Assembly: GCA_018676675.1 (NCBI GenBank)
Contig: JABHEG010000277.1
Coordinates: 1 to 64,000 of the forward strand
Direction: 5' to 3'
DNA: 64,000 nucleotides
DNA from: Lentisphaerota bacterium
GTDB lineage: Bacteria > Verrucomicrobiota > Lentisphaeria > Oligosphaerales > JABHEG01
Shown here: one piece after another, positions 7,939 through 17,449 of the stretch
Numbering within the stretch: the first letter of the stretch is position 1
How the letters are laid out: every line of letters begins with the position of its first letter
Translations under genes and position numbers: made by a program
Notes under the pieces: model-generated
Told to the model about the DNA's origin: nothing
The model's input: the letters and a program-made list of their open reading frames with translations, nothing else
Database searches by the model: none

Positions 7939-10248
7939 ATGGGACAGCCACCGCTGCCGCCTGCTATGCCCATCTCTCTTCTCTGCCTCATGGCCGCTGT
8001 CCTCTGCGTTCCCGCGGAATCCGCCGCCGATCCGCAGGTACTCCAGAGCTCCGGACAGCTGTGTGTGCGGCATGCTGATCCCCTCTGTTTTGTGGATGCC
8101 AGAATGACCGTAGAGGCGTGGGTTCATCCTGCTCGGACGGGGCGTTGGATGCGGATCGTGTCGAAGTACGGTGGGGGCGCCCACGACATGGGGAATCGTG
8201 CCTGGGAGTTCTCGATCCGGGACGACAGAAGGCTGCACTTCCGTGCTGTGCCTTTCCGCGCCGATGCGAGTGCCCCGTGGCTCGGCATTGCGTCCAAAAC
8301 GACCATCCCCACAGACACGTGGACACACGTGGCATGCAGTCTGGACGGCCCCGGAGGAAGAGCGCGGGTTTATGTCAACGGCACACTTGACGCGGAACAG
8401 GCTATACCCGTCAGCACGGCCCTCCAGAGCAACCCGCGCCAGGACCTCTTCGTGGGCGTTTACGCCGGGGCCGACGTTCATCGCTTCGAGGGGATGATCG
8501 ACGAGGTCAGGCTCTGCTCCAAACCCATCGTGTTCGCCGACTGCCCTTCAGAGCCGTACACCGGGGCGGAGGCAGGCACAGTCGCCCTCTATCACTTCGA
8601 CGAACAGATGTCCGGGGGACGTTTTGCTGACGCGGCCGCGCTGTCGGCACACCCCGCGGGATTGATTGACGGTGACATGCCTGCCACCGTCCCAAGCCGG
8701 GCAGGTTTCGGGAATGCGCTCCGTCTCACGGCCGGGGCTGCCGCGCCTGTGCCCTTCGCCGCGACCGCCTTCGATGTGCTGCCGCATCCGTCGTTGGAGG
8801 AGCTTGCGCAGCTGTTCACGCGTTGGCAGGAGCAGTGGCCACGCCGCGTCCGGACCAACGTGCAGGGGACAGTCAGCGACGGGCTCCCGATGCATAGCCT
8901 GACGATCACCAACTTCGACCGACCTGACGACAACAAGGAGATTGTTCTCCTGGTAGCGATGCACTCCGGTGGGGAAATCAGCGGAACGACCGCGCTGCTC
9001 GCTTCCGCCGAATGGCTCTTGGGGGAGTCCCCGGAGGCAACTCGCATCCGTCAACGGCAACGTTGCGTGTTTGTTCCCGTCCCGAACCCCTGGGGCTATG
9101 CCCGGCGTTCGTCACGCACGATGGCCAAGCTTGATCCCGCCTGGTCTTGGTCGCCGGAGGGTGCTACCCGCCGTGAAGAGAACCCCGAAGGCGTGTTGAT
9201 CCAGGCACTCATTGACGATCTGAAGCCAGATGTTGTCGTCGATTCCCATGGTACATGGTGGAAAGGTCAGAACATGGGGGAGTTTGTCGGCTCCTCCGGA
9301 TACAGCTTGATCCTGAACACGTTCCAGGGATCGATCGTGCGCGACATGGCCGCGGCGGCAGCAGCGGTGGGTTTTCCACAGCACCTGGGTAGCGAATCGC
9401 ACGAGAAAATCCTCACTGCGGATGTCCTTCCAGGCCGTGAAGAAGCGCTCTATGTATACCCCTCAGGTACTGCCGTCAGCACCGCTGTCTATGCATACCT
9501 GCGCTGCCACGCGATCCCCTTGACCATGGAGAGTGGTGGTTGGGCGGGCAGCGCTGTGGCGCGCTTGCGACGGCTCCTCGAGATCGGCTGCGAGACCTGG
9601 CCAACCGAACGTTACGCTGGCTACCCGAACCGGCGGATTTCCTCCAAGCGCGCCTGGATGCAGTGGCTCGCAGCGTACGGAACCACAGCCCAGGCCCGCC
9701 GCAACAGCCGCGCCGAGCTCTGGTCTCGCCACGGGCAGTTTGTCACCTTCCGATCGTACCCCGATGCAGATGGTGGCTTTCTGTTCGGTGTGGTTACTGA
9801 TCCGGCGTTGGCCCGACGCGTGTTCGCGGGGCGTCCATACCGGGCCGAAAGCGTGGACGTGGGTCTCGTGCTGCACAACCTGGCAGGTATTGAGCGAGAT
9901 ATCGATGTCTCCACGATCCGCAAGCATCTGACGACGTTTGGGAGTACGGCAAATCTGTCCGCCGACCCGCGGGCGCTCCTGCCCCCGCAGGCGTCTCCTC
10001 CCCTGCAACACGGTCTGGCCATTCGGGGAATGCTGCCGTACAACGCTCCGGATATCATCGCCGTGTGCGTGAACGGGCACCCCATCGGCACCTCGGACAC
10101 GGATGGCCATGAGATTTGGAAGGGCAGCCCGGGAGGGACGTACCTCCAGGTCAGCATTCCTGCGAGCAAGCACAATGGTATCGCCGTAGTTACGTGCCTC
10201 TACCGGGCCAACGAGGAGCGTGAGTGGGGATTCACCATTCCCCGCTGA
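7939..10248 (+). CDS. Secreted LamG-domain / M14-type zinc carboxypeptidase-like protein
   Basis: A 769-aa exported protein. The ATG at 7939 follows AAGGAG (9-nt spacing); the signal peptide is MPISLLCLMAAVLCVPAESAA, residues 10-30. Residues about 45-205 are a LamG/concanavalin-like jellyroll (MTVEAWVHPARTGRWMRIVS). Residues 280-540 resemble peptidase family M14. Candidate zinc ligands are His342 and Glu346 in MHSGGE and His437 in VVVDSHGTWW; Glu531 in TMESGG could be the general base. The first pair is HxxxE, one residue longer than the usual M14 HxxE, so catalysis may differ. The rest is a beta domain. It is transcribed divergently from the giant glycosidase, which suggests a role in processing peptide-linked glycans such as proteoglycans; that role is inference. 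Confidence 0.7.
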   Translation: MGQPPLPPAMPISLLCLMAAVLCVPAESAADPQVLQSSGQLCVRHADPLCFVDARMTVEAWVHPARTGRWMRIVSKYGGGAHDMGNRAWEFSIRDDRRLHFRAVPFRADASAPWLGIASKTTIPTDTWTHVACSLDGPGGRARVYVNGTLDAEQAIPVSTALQSNPRQDLFVGVYAGADVHRFEGMIDEVRLCSKPIVFADCPSEPYTGAEAGTVALYHFDEQMSGGRFADAAALSAHPAGLIDGDMPATVPSRAGFGNALRLTAGAAAPVPFAATAFDVLPHPSLEELAQLFTRWQEQWPRRVRTNVQGTVSDGLPMHSLTITNFDRPDDNKEIVLLVAMHSGGEISGTTALLASAEWLLGESPEATRIRQRQRCVFVPVPNPWGYARRSSRTMAKLDPAWSWSPEGATRREENPEGVLIQALIDDLKPDVVVDSHGTWWKGQNMGEFVGSSGYSLILNTFQGSIVRDMAAAAAAVGFPQHLGSESHEKILTADVLPGREEALYVYPSGTAVSTAVYAYLRCHAIPLTMESGGWAGSAVARLRRLLEIGCETWPTERYAGYPNRRISSKRAWMQWLAAYGTTAQARRNSRAELWSRHGQFVTFRSYPDADGGFLFGVVTDPALARRVFAGRPYRAESVDVGLVLHNLAGIERDIDVSTIRKHLTTFGSTANLSADPRALLPPQASPPLQHGLAIRGMLPYNAPDIIAVCVNGHPIGTSDTDGHEIWKGSPGGTYLQVSIPASKHNGIAVVTCLYRANEEREWGFTIPR

Positions 10249-10279
10249 GTGTACGACGGGAAGGTGGGAGCACGGCAAA

Positions 10280-10408
10280 GCTATTGGCTTTCTCCGGCCA
10301 TCGCACTGGCGGAGAGGTCGCCGGATGGCACCGCCTCCCACATTGTGCGTTCTGGGAACGTGGGAGGGGCTGCCACGCCGCGACCCCATCTCCGAGAGGG
10401 CCAATAGC
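10280..10408. repeat. Nested palindromic intergenic element (family P), copy 1
   Basis: Outer ends are a perfect 9-bp inverted repeat, GCTATTGGC at 10280-10288 and GCCAATAGC at 10400-10408. Inside, about 10317-10344 (GGATGGCACCGCCTCCCAC) pairs imperfectly with 10357-10384 (GTGGGAGGGGCTGCCACGCC). Related arms occur at 51.5 and 53.1 kb. It lies between the convergent M14 and heparinase-like genes and could also act as a bidirectional terminator. Confidence 0.75.
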
Positions 10409-10483
10409 ATTGGGGACATGGACGTTTGTTGGACTCACCGCTGTGACGCATTCCGTGTAGGCGGATCGGATCGGAGGATTCGC

Positions 10484-13400
10484 TCAAGGCTTCGGGGTGA
10501 GGCTGGTTCCCCGCCCGAAGCGCACGCTGTCGCCGATGCCGTATTCGTAGATGGTCCAACGCGCACCCTCGCCAACGCGCTTCCCAAGTTCGTCTGCCGG
10601 GATCGGGTCAACGAGATGAACATGGTTGATCCCGGCTTCGTGCAGCAACCCCCATGCCTGGTACGGGAATCCCATCACACCCCGGACTCGGAGGTCAATC
10701 CCGGGCACGCCGGTCTCGAGATGGCCGCCATTGTAGAAGCAGTCGCTGTAGTCCAGACGTCCGTCGATCCTGCACAGGCCGGCGAACGCCATGCTCACTT
10801 CCGGCCCGTTGAGGATGATACCATCCTCGAATCCTGCCGCAATGCCTTCGCCAATGTCGCCCACCGAGTCCAACACCAGGGCGACGTGGTCTGCGTCTAT
10901 CTGTTCTGCGGATTCAACCGCAAAACTCACCAGACGCTCCCCATGGTTGTCGATCATGATACGTTGCCCCGGCAGGGAGGCGAGGGGGGGCGCAGCACCT
11001 TGGATGACGATTCGTCGCAGGGCTCGGTCGACGGTGACGATCGTGGCTTCAGGCGGCGGCTCGGCCAGTCGCATCTCCGTGTCGCTGAACGCCAGCTTCG
11101 TGCCTTCGACGAGCTGCATATTGGTGACGGCACCCCCGCGTTCGCGGATGAGCCCGAAGGCACCGGCCAGAGCGAAGCCTTCACCTGAGCATTCCCGCGA
11201 TGAGTCGCCGTTCAACAGGATGATGTCTCGGCCGCCGGGGACGGTGACTTCGATGGCAATGGGGCTGTACCCGGAGTTATCGGTGGTCTCGACCGGCAGA
11301 CGGCGCACGTCCAGGGGGGAGCGTGAATCGGGATAGGCCTCGATAACCGTCACAAACTGGGACCGCAATCCCTCTTCTCCGGTCCGGTGAGGGATTGCCC
11401 ACTGCAGGACCTGTGTGTCCGGAGAGATGGGTGCTCCGCCTCGGGCCGTGATCAGCTCCGTCTCTCCTATGGGGATGAAATTCAGGCGGAGGCGGATGTC
11501 ATCGCTCGTGTCGTAGTCGTAGTCAACCGTTGTCAGGGCTCCCATTTGGCCCCGGGCTACATCCCGCAAGTGGCAGTAGGGATCTTTACGCTGTTCACCG
11601 GAGGGCCCCGTGTAAGTGGCTCCGTAGGGCACACCTTCGCCGGCGAGAGTTCCCCGTTCCTGCGCGGTCAGCGTTGCGCCGGCCACCGCGGTCGCCTTCG
11701 GTGTGTAGGCGCCGTGCCACGTCTGCAGGTGGTCCGTTCCCCCGGAGACACGGAACACGTCCACCACGTACCAGCGTTCCGAATCGACATCGATCAGAGC
11801 AGTCAGACGCCGGTAATCCGTGACATCAGGCCCATCTTCTCCCCGCGGCTCGTGTTTACGGTAGGGTTTCTTGCTTGCCTCCATGACCTGACAGCCCGGA
11901 CCACGGTACCACGTGGCCAGGCTGCCGATCACGGTTGAGCACGGCTTCTCATCTCGGTTCACAACGACGGTGTTGTGGGTGAAGAGGCTCCACTCCCAGG
12001 CTGCTGCGAAATTCCAGGACTGGGGGTAGCCGATGTTGGGGAGCAGATCACGGCCGAAACCATAGAGGCCGATCATAAGCGGGTCGTAGTGGGCGTGGCC
12101 CCGGAGGCCACCGTAGAACAGAGTCAGATCACGTTGGTGAGGGCCGATTCCGCTGCGCAGGAGCCCCAGGCCGAAACCGTCCAGATACTCACTGTCGCGT
12201 GCCTGTGATCCGGTACGCGGAACCTCGCTGGTGGTGGGGTAGCCTGCGTCGCCGATGCAGATTGTCCATTGTCCTCCCAGGGCCTTGATAGCTTGTTTGT
12301 AGAGACCGAAAAAGCGTTCGAGTTTCTGGTTGGCGCGGATGTCCGGGAAACGGTCAAGGTCGACATGATCCGGGTCCAGCTTGCGCAGGCGTTCCACGAG
12401 CTCTCCTGCCCGAATGATCCCTCCCCGGGCGTCATTGTACCCGGTTGAGGAGTAGCTCGAGCCATCTTTGTAGAACTGGTTCCCCGCCGTGCCCAGCCTT
12501 CCGGCCCCCTCGTACAGCCACAGCAGGCAGTCGAGGCTGTTCGGCCGCTGCTCTCCGAAGTCGTTCAGCATCAAAGCCAGAGAGGCGATCGCCTCGGCTC
12601 CCCAGCCGATATTGGGCTGAATGGCCCGGTCCATCACAGCCTGGATGCCGGAGCGGAAGAGGTGCGTCTCGATGTAGACCTTCAGGTCTGCCATCGTCTG
12701 TATTTTCGGAATGCGCTCACGGGCGAAGCGGAGCAGTTCACTGTCGCCATCGATAGCGGGGATGATCTGGTCGTAACACTGGGCGCTCTCGAGCAGCGCC
12801 ATGGATGACCAGACGACGTCAGTGATCATGCCGGAGCCTTTGCCATAGCCGGGGATGTACGTTCTCTCCTTCCGATCGTCGCTGTCGGGATACTCGTAGG
12901 CTTCCTTCAAGAGGCAGATGGCTGCCTTGTGGGCATACCTGAGGTCGTCCGTTGCCAGATAGGCATCGCCGAATGACTTGATGGCCGGCTGGAGGACGGT
13001 GTTGTAGGCATAGTGGGCATAGAGTCCAAGGAAGTAGTAGCGCTTGCCCTCGATCAGGCATCCCCGGCCGTCGTCAGCGTAAGGGCCGGCAGTCAGGTCA
13101 CCCGCGGCGTAGTCATTGCTTGGGTATGTCTCGCCCCCAATCGGGCACGTGATCCTGTAGGGCATCGCTTCACAGTCCACGATCCACGGATAGTAAGCGT
13201 TGACTGTGTAGATCTCCTGACCGTGGATCGGGCAGCCGAGCTTGGGGTTGCCAAACGAGTCGTTTCCCACGGTGACCACACGTTGCATGGTGGTGGCGGG
13301 CATGATGTCCCAGAACCAGTCGTCCAGCTTCGTCACCCACTCTTTAGCCGGAGCGTGGCCCACTGCTGCCGTGAACGGGCGCGTATCCCCCCGCAACGCA

Positions 13401-13576
13401 CGGTTCACAAACGCGGCATTCGTCTTGCACGACTTCGTGAATTCCGCGGTTGTCAGAGTCCGTTTCCGTTTCACTGGGGTGTGCTCCTGTCCTCTCACGC
13501 TGGCCGGGATACCGATGGTCGCGACCAGCAGACAGCAGTAGGCCGTCCAGCGACGGGTGTTGCTTCTGAACTCCAC
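10484..13576 (-). CDS. Heparinase II/III-like secreted polysaccharide lyase-type protein
   Basis: A 1030-aa exported protein starting at GTG 13576, which follows GAGGAG by 6 nt and gives a signal peptide ending near SVRG-QE (residues 1-28). Residues about 30-480 form an alpha/alpha-toroid with the family-like CPIHGQ...YPWIVD and GYGKGSGMITDVVWSSM stretches. Residues about 520-800 carry the heparinase II/III beta-sandwich signature, GLRGHAHYDPLMIGLYGFG followed by SLFTHNTVVVNRDE. The His in HAHYDP and the THNTV segment are the conserved metal/active region in that fold. A long C-terminal region (about 800-1030) is unassigned. Known relatives cleave uronate polysaccharides (heparan, alginate, oligouronates), but many large environmental members are uncharacterised. 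It lies 165 bp after the CBM9 protein on the same strand. Confidence 0.8.
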   Translation of the reverse strand: MEFRSNTRRWTAYCCLLVATIGIPASVRGQEHTPVKRKRTLTTAEFTKSCKTNAAFVNRALRGDTRPFTAAVGHAPAKEWVTKLDDWFWDIMPATTMQRVVTVGNDSFGNPKLGCPIHGQEIYTVNAYYPWIVDCEAMPYRITCPIGGETYPSNDYAAGDLTAGPYADDGRGCLIEGKRYYFLGLYAHYAYNTVLQPAIKSFGDAYLATDDLRYAHKAAICLLKEAYEYPDSDDRKERTYIPGYGKGSGMITDVVWSSMALLESAQCYDQIIPAIDGDSELLRFARERIPKIQTMADLKVYIETHLFRSGIQAVMDRAIQPNIGWGAEAIASLALMLNDFGEQRPNSLDCLLWLYEGAGRLGTAGNQFYKDGSSYSSTGYNDARGGIIRAGELVERLRKLDPDHVDLDRFPDIRANQKLERFFGLYKQAIKALGGQWTICIGDAGYPTTSEVPRTGSQARDSEYLDGFGLGLLRSGIGPHQRDLTLFYGGLRGHAHYDPLMIGLYGFGRDLLPNIGYPQSWNFAAAWEWSLFTHNTVVVNRDEKPCSTVIGSLATWYRGPGCQVMEASKKPYRKHEPRGEDGPDVTDYRRLTALIDVDSERWYVVDVFRVSGGTDHLQTWHGAYTPKATAVAGATLTAQERGTLAGEGVPYGATYTGPSGEQRKDPYCHLRDVARGQMGALTTVDYDYDTSDDIRLRLNFIPIGETELITARGGAPISPDTQVLQWAIPHRTGEEGLRSQFVTVIEAYPDSRSPLDVRRLPVETTDNSGYSPIAIEVTVPGGRDIILLNGDSSRECSGEGFALAGAFGLIRERGGAVTNMQLVEGTKLAFSDTEMRLAEPPPEATIVTVDRALRRIVIQGAAPPLASLPGQRIMIDNHGERLVSFAVESAEQIDADHVALVLDSVGDIGEGIAAGFEDGIILNGPEVSMAFAGLCRIDGRLDYSDCFYNGGHLETGVPGIDLRVRGVMGFPYQAWGLLHEAGINHVHLVDPIPADELGKRVGEGARWTIYEYGIGDSVRFGRGTSLTPKP

Positions 13577-13741
13577 AGGATTCTCCTCGACAGCACGGGA
13601 CAGCGGGATGGACCAGCCTGTTCGAGGCAGCCCTGCGCGACGTCTGAATCCCAAAGCTGCCAGTTCTCTCGGTCCCGGAGGTCGCTGAGCCACCTCAATC
13701 AGCGGCAATGACATCCACCATCTGGGAAACGGACGCGGACG

Positions 13742-16700
13742 CTATCGTGCGAACACGAGATGCCTGAAATGCCGCGGCTGCTGGACCGTTCCCTCGATCG
13801 GCGCCCACGTGGTGTGTTCGGCAGGGGAATTGGACCGTTGGGGGCGGTTGCGGACCACATTGAGGCCCCACATGTCGCCTGGTTCAGGAGGCACGGGAAG
13901 AGGGATAGCGATTTCTGTCGTCCAGCCTGACTCTGTGCGTCTGGTGACGGCTTCCCAGCCTTCGGCGGGCTGCTTGGCGCCGACGGCATTGACCACGAAC
14001 TGGCGAAAGGTCTGGTGCCCGTGCCCACGGTCCAGAAGGATTTGAATGGAGTCGTCGCAAGACATGTCTCCACCGTCGGAGTCCTGACGTGCAACGATCG
14101 CAGCGGGATCATGTTCGGCACAGTTGATCGCGATGTAGAGGGTGGCGGAATCATAGGCCGCCCACGCCTGGGTTTGCTGGCAGGCCGCACTTCCCCCGTC
14201 GCTACGCACGAATGCCGACGTGGTTGCTGCTGCTTGCCAACATGGTTCATGCAGCGCCCCATCCACTGTAAGTTCTTCACGGAGTTCCGGACAGACAATG
14301 GCGGCAAACTCATCGAGGACGTGGAGGTCCACGTTTGCGTGCAACGGCGACTGTCCGGCGGGGGTGAGTTGAATCCCCATTGCGTACGTTCCCGGCCTGA
14401 CGTCCCTTGGGTTCTGGACCCAGATTCCTACTGGTGTTGCCCGGCCTGGGAGGATCGTGAGATTCCGGATTGGGGACGGGGCCGGCCATCCCGCCGGCAA
14501 GGTCACGGTCATTTCGGCCTTCATGGGTTCGCGCAGTTGGCTCCGGATCATCGCCTGCACTCGCGTTCGCCGACTGGCCGTATCGAGATGGGGAGGGGCG
14601 GAAAGCTCAAGCGCCAGGGGGGCCTCAATGCGGACCCAGGTCCGATCGGTGAGTGTACCCATCCCTCGGTTGCCGACCGCCAGGTCAAGAGGATGTCGCC
14701 CCGTGGTCGCGTCTGCGGGTACCCCCGCTATGCAGCGCGTCTCTCCGGCCTCCATGCGTTCGAACCTGAAGGTCCAGCCTTCCGGGCCTTCTACCCGCCA
14801 ACCTGCCGCCAAACGCCGTGACAGGGCCAGACGCAGGATCACTTCCCCACCGGGGGCAGCGCTGCCTTCCTGAGCCACCTGGAGGACAGGAAGCCGGTCC
14901 CAGATCGGTTTCTCATCGCTCAGTTCATACTCAATCTGACCATAGACATCCAGGCCGGGGATGACCGCTTCCACGTAGCGAGCTGGCCCAGGTGTCAGGA
15001 CGGTGAACGGAAGCCAGTGCGACGGCGTGTCTTCATCCGGAGAGACAAAAACGGCCCGTTTGACGCTCTTCCCTTTCGGCAGCCGGACTTTGATCGGCAA
15101 CGCCGTTTCAGCTTCAACCGCCCCGTCAAGCCCGACGCCGTAGTTCACCACGTGTACGAGGAGCGTGTTCCCTCCGTCGTAAGCGATTGAGATTTCCACA
15201 TTCGCGGTCGGGTCAGTTGCGGCCGGGAGCGAGCGCCGAGACACATGGGCGATGGACGGAGCCAGATCTCGAAGCCCTGCTTTTCCTTCTTCAGGCAATC
15301 CTGCATTGGCGGCTTCAGGCAGAGGCACACCCGGCAGGTATGCCAGACGCCCGCGCCCGACATCAATGCGTCGGGGCTCTCCCGGCCACGTGCCCTCGAC
15401 AGCCAACGCTCTACTGATCCAGGACTCATCCCTCACGTTCCCCCACTCATCATGGGTTGCACATGGGCCGATGAGGATCAATCCGAGACCACGTTCGGTC
15501 AGCCTGCGCAGGGCCTGGAGTTGCCGGCTTGAGACGATTCGAACGGTGGGCAGGATCAGAGCTTCCACTTGCCCCAGGTCGTCTTCCAGGATGTCCCTGT
15601 CCGTGATCATCAGGTGGGGGATGTGGCGATCTGCCAGGTAGCGTGAGCAAGGCATTGGGAACGTCGCCACTCGGTGGTACGCCTGCTGCAGCGAAGCCCA
15701 GATGCGTACCGGGCTCCACGGGCGCAGGCGGGTGAGAACGGACTCGCGGCGCTTTAGGAAAGCATGGTATGCCGCAGTGGCCCGTTGAGCTTCCGGAGCC
15801 AGCCCATTGCATGGCCGGGACCCGCCGCTGGCGACGCTTTCGGCGATGGCCAGCCGAGCCAGCGCGGAACGTCCACGGGGGCTGTCTGTCGCGGGGGCCG
15901 GCTCGAGGAAGGTGAACGCCTTTCCCCGACTTGCGGCGGCTAGATAGCGGTACTCGGAGCTGTTGCTGACCCTTACCCCGGCTTCCGTTCGCGGCCCGGT
16001 CCCGTACCTCGACTCGGCGAACACGACATCCTGGCTCGCACTCCACTGTTCGAGATCAAGGGCTCTCGAGCGGAGAGAAGAGAACGGCTCGCCATTGGGG
16101 AGGCCGAAGCGGGCCGTGAGTATGTAGTTCGGATTGAGCGACTCACCGTATGATTTCATTGCATCGATGAAGTCGGCCAGTGACCAGGCGGCAAAGCCCC
16201 GCCAAGCCACACGAAGGGGGGCGTCGGGCTTGGTCGGAGGCACGACGGAGCGGACGTCAGTGATGCCCAACTTCGTCTTCAGGTCAACGGCTCCATAGGT
16301 ATTCCCCAGCCACTCTATAAACCGGAACCGGCACCACTCACAGTAGCAGTTACCCGTTTCCACGCGAAGTCCCTCAATGACGTTGCCGTCGGCCCCCGCT
16401 TCCAGCCCCATCCGGATCAGTCCCATCGTGTACTGCCGAACACTTGGGCTGTTCACACACAGGTGGTATCCCTGTTGATCACCGTGCCTGTAACGCCTCG
16501 GCGTTCCGTCTGCGTCGCGCTGGGTCATGCTCAGGGCGTCTTCCGGGGCGGATCCGAAGTAGTCTCCATAGTCTTTCCATCGTCGGTCACAGAAGTCGAA
16601 CAGTTGCGTTCGTTTGTCGGCATTTCCGCCCCCTGAGCATGGGGAAAGCTCGAGCAGTGCCGCCGCTCCCTGCGCGTGCACAGCCGCAATCGCCTCCCGG

Positions 16701-17446
16701 GCGTCTGCGATCCTCGCGTTGAACAGTGCCCGTTCGGGGATTTCTCCCTGGTTTTGGAGGGGGTTGGGCCAATGGAACACGTTGATCCCTGCCTTGCGGA
16801 TGAACTTCAGGGCAGATTCGTCCGGGGATGTCTGGCCGAACCCGTAACGCACGGCCCCCGCTCGTGGAGCTGGGCCCGGGCGGTAAGCGGGCGTCTTCGG
16901 ACCCGTCTGGGGCAAAGCGGCAAGCGAGAAACCGTAGAGCAGTCCCCACGCTTCGCGCGTCCCCATTCTGACGAAAACGGCGTGGGTCTCGGGTGAGAGG
17001 TAGTTGGAGAGGTCGAGGGTTCGACGCAGGCGCACGCTCGTTCCCATTTCGGCCGGCACGTAGCTGAACACTTCCTCCCAATCCGTTCCATCGGGAGACG
17101 CCCAGACGACCGCTTCGGTACCCTCAGACCCCCAAAAGGCAAAAGACAAGGTCAGTGTCGTGACCTGTCGGGAACAAACCACCTTGTAAAGGACTCGGGA
17201 ACCCTCGAAGGCGAGGTCTTTCCAGCGTTGGGCCCGCCAGGACACTTTTCCCTCGACGGCAAATGCGTGTTGGTCGTGGCGCTTGGGATCCTGGTCAAAT
17301 TCCTCGGCGTATCGTCCTGTCCCGTCGTGCCGGATAGGGATGCGGATCTCGCTTCCGTCGCCGATGACCAACTCATCGGCTATCCCCGTAGACGCCCACA
17401 TTGCCGCAACGGTCAGGACGATCAGCTGTTGGGCCACTTTCCGCAT
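13742..17446 (-). CDS. Secreted GH42-like TIM-barrel protein with C-terminal CBM9-like domain
   Basis: A 1234-aa exported protein; signal peptide MRKVAQQLIVLTVAAMWAST plus GIA. Residues about 25-180 are a beta domain with a discoidin-like feel (VVWASPDGTDWEEVFSYVPA). Residues 200-560 look like a GH42/GH-A-like TIM barrel followed by a beta-galactosidase trimerisation-type (GATase-like) domain around 600-700 (VEALILPTVRIVSSRQLQAL). NEW3-like beta domains follow. The last 180 residues are CBM9-like (PELREELTVDGALHEPCWQA, then WGLNVVRNR and TTWAPIEG), parallel to the end of the 3094-7656 protein. It starts 3 bp after the stop of the transglutaminase protein, so the two are almost certainly cotranscribed. 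Substrate unknown. Confidence 0.68.
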   Translation of the reverse strand: MRKVAQQLIVLTVAAMWASTGIADELVIGDGSEIRIPIRHDGTGRYAEEFDQDPKRHDQHAFAVEGKVSWRAQRWKDLAFEGSRVLYKVVCSRQVTTLTLSFAFWGSEGTEAVVWASPDGTDWEEVFSYVPAEMGTSVRLRRTLDLSNYLSPETHAVFVRMGTREAWGLLYGFSLAALPQTGPKTPAYRPGPAPRAGAVRYGFGQTSPDESALKFIRKAGINVFHWPNPLQNQGEIPERALFNARIADAREAIAAVHAQGAAALLELSPCSGGGNADKRTQLFDFCDRRWKDYGDYFGSAPEDALSMTQRDADGTPRRYRHGDQQGYHLCVNSPSVRQYTMGLIRMGLEAGADGNVIEGLRVETGNCYCEWCRFRFIEWLGNTYGAVDLKTKLGITDVRSVVPPTKPDAPLRVAWRGFAAWSLADFIDAMKSYGESLNPNYILTARFGLPNGEPFSSLRSRALDLEQWSASQDVVFAESRYGTGPRTEAGVRVSNSSEYRYLAAASRGKAFTFLEPAPATDSPRGRSALARLAIAESVASGGSRPCNGLAPEAQRATAAYHAFLKRRESVLTRLRPWSPVRIWASLQQAYHRVATFPMPCSRYLADRHIPHLMITDRDILEDDLGQVEALILPTVRIVSSRQLQALRRLTERGLGLILIGPCATHDEWGNVRDESWISRALAVEGTWPGEPRRIDVGRGRLAYLPGVPLPEAANAGLPEEGKAGLRDLAPSIAHVSRRSLPAATDPTANVEISIAYDGGNTLLVHVVNYGVGLDGAVEAETALPIKVRLPKGKSVKRAVFVSPDEDTPSHWLPFTVLTPGPARYVEAVIPGLDVYGQIEYELSDEKPIWDRLPVLQVAQEGSAAPGGEVILRLALSRRLAAGWRVEGPEGWTFRFERMEAGETRCIAGVPADATTGRHPLDLAVGNRGMGTLTDRTWVRIEAPLALELSAPPHLDTASRRTRVQAMIRSQLREPMKAEMTVTLPAGWPAPSPIRNLTILPGRATPVGIWVQNPRDVRPGTYAMGIQLTPAGQSPLHANVDLHVLDEFAAIVCPELREELTVDGALHEPCWQAAATTSAFVRSDGGSAACQQTQAWAAYDSATLYIAINCAEHDPAAIVARQDSDGGDMSCDDSIQILLDRGHGHQTFRQFVVNAVGAKQPAEGWEAVTRRTESGWTTEIAIPLPVPPEPGDMWGLNVVRNRPQRSNSPAEHTTWAPIEGTVQQPRHFRHLVFAR

Positions 17447-17449
17447 TGG

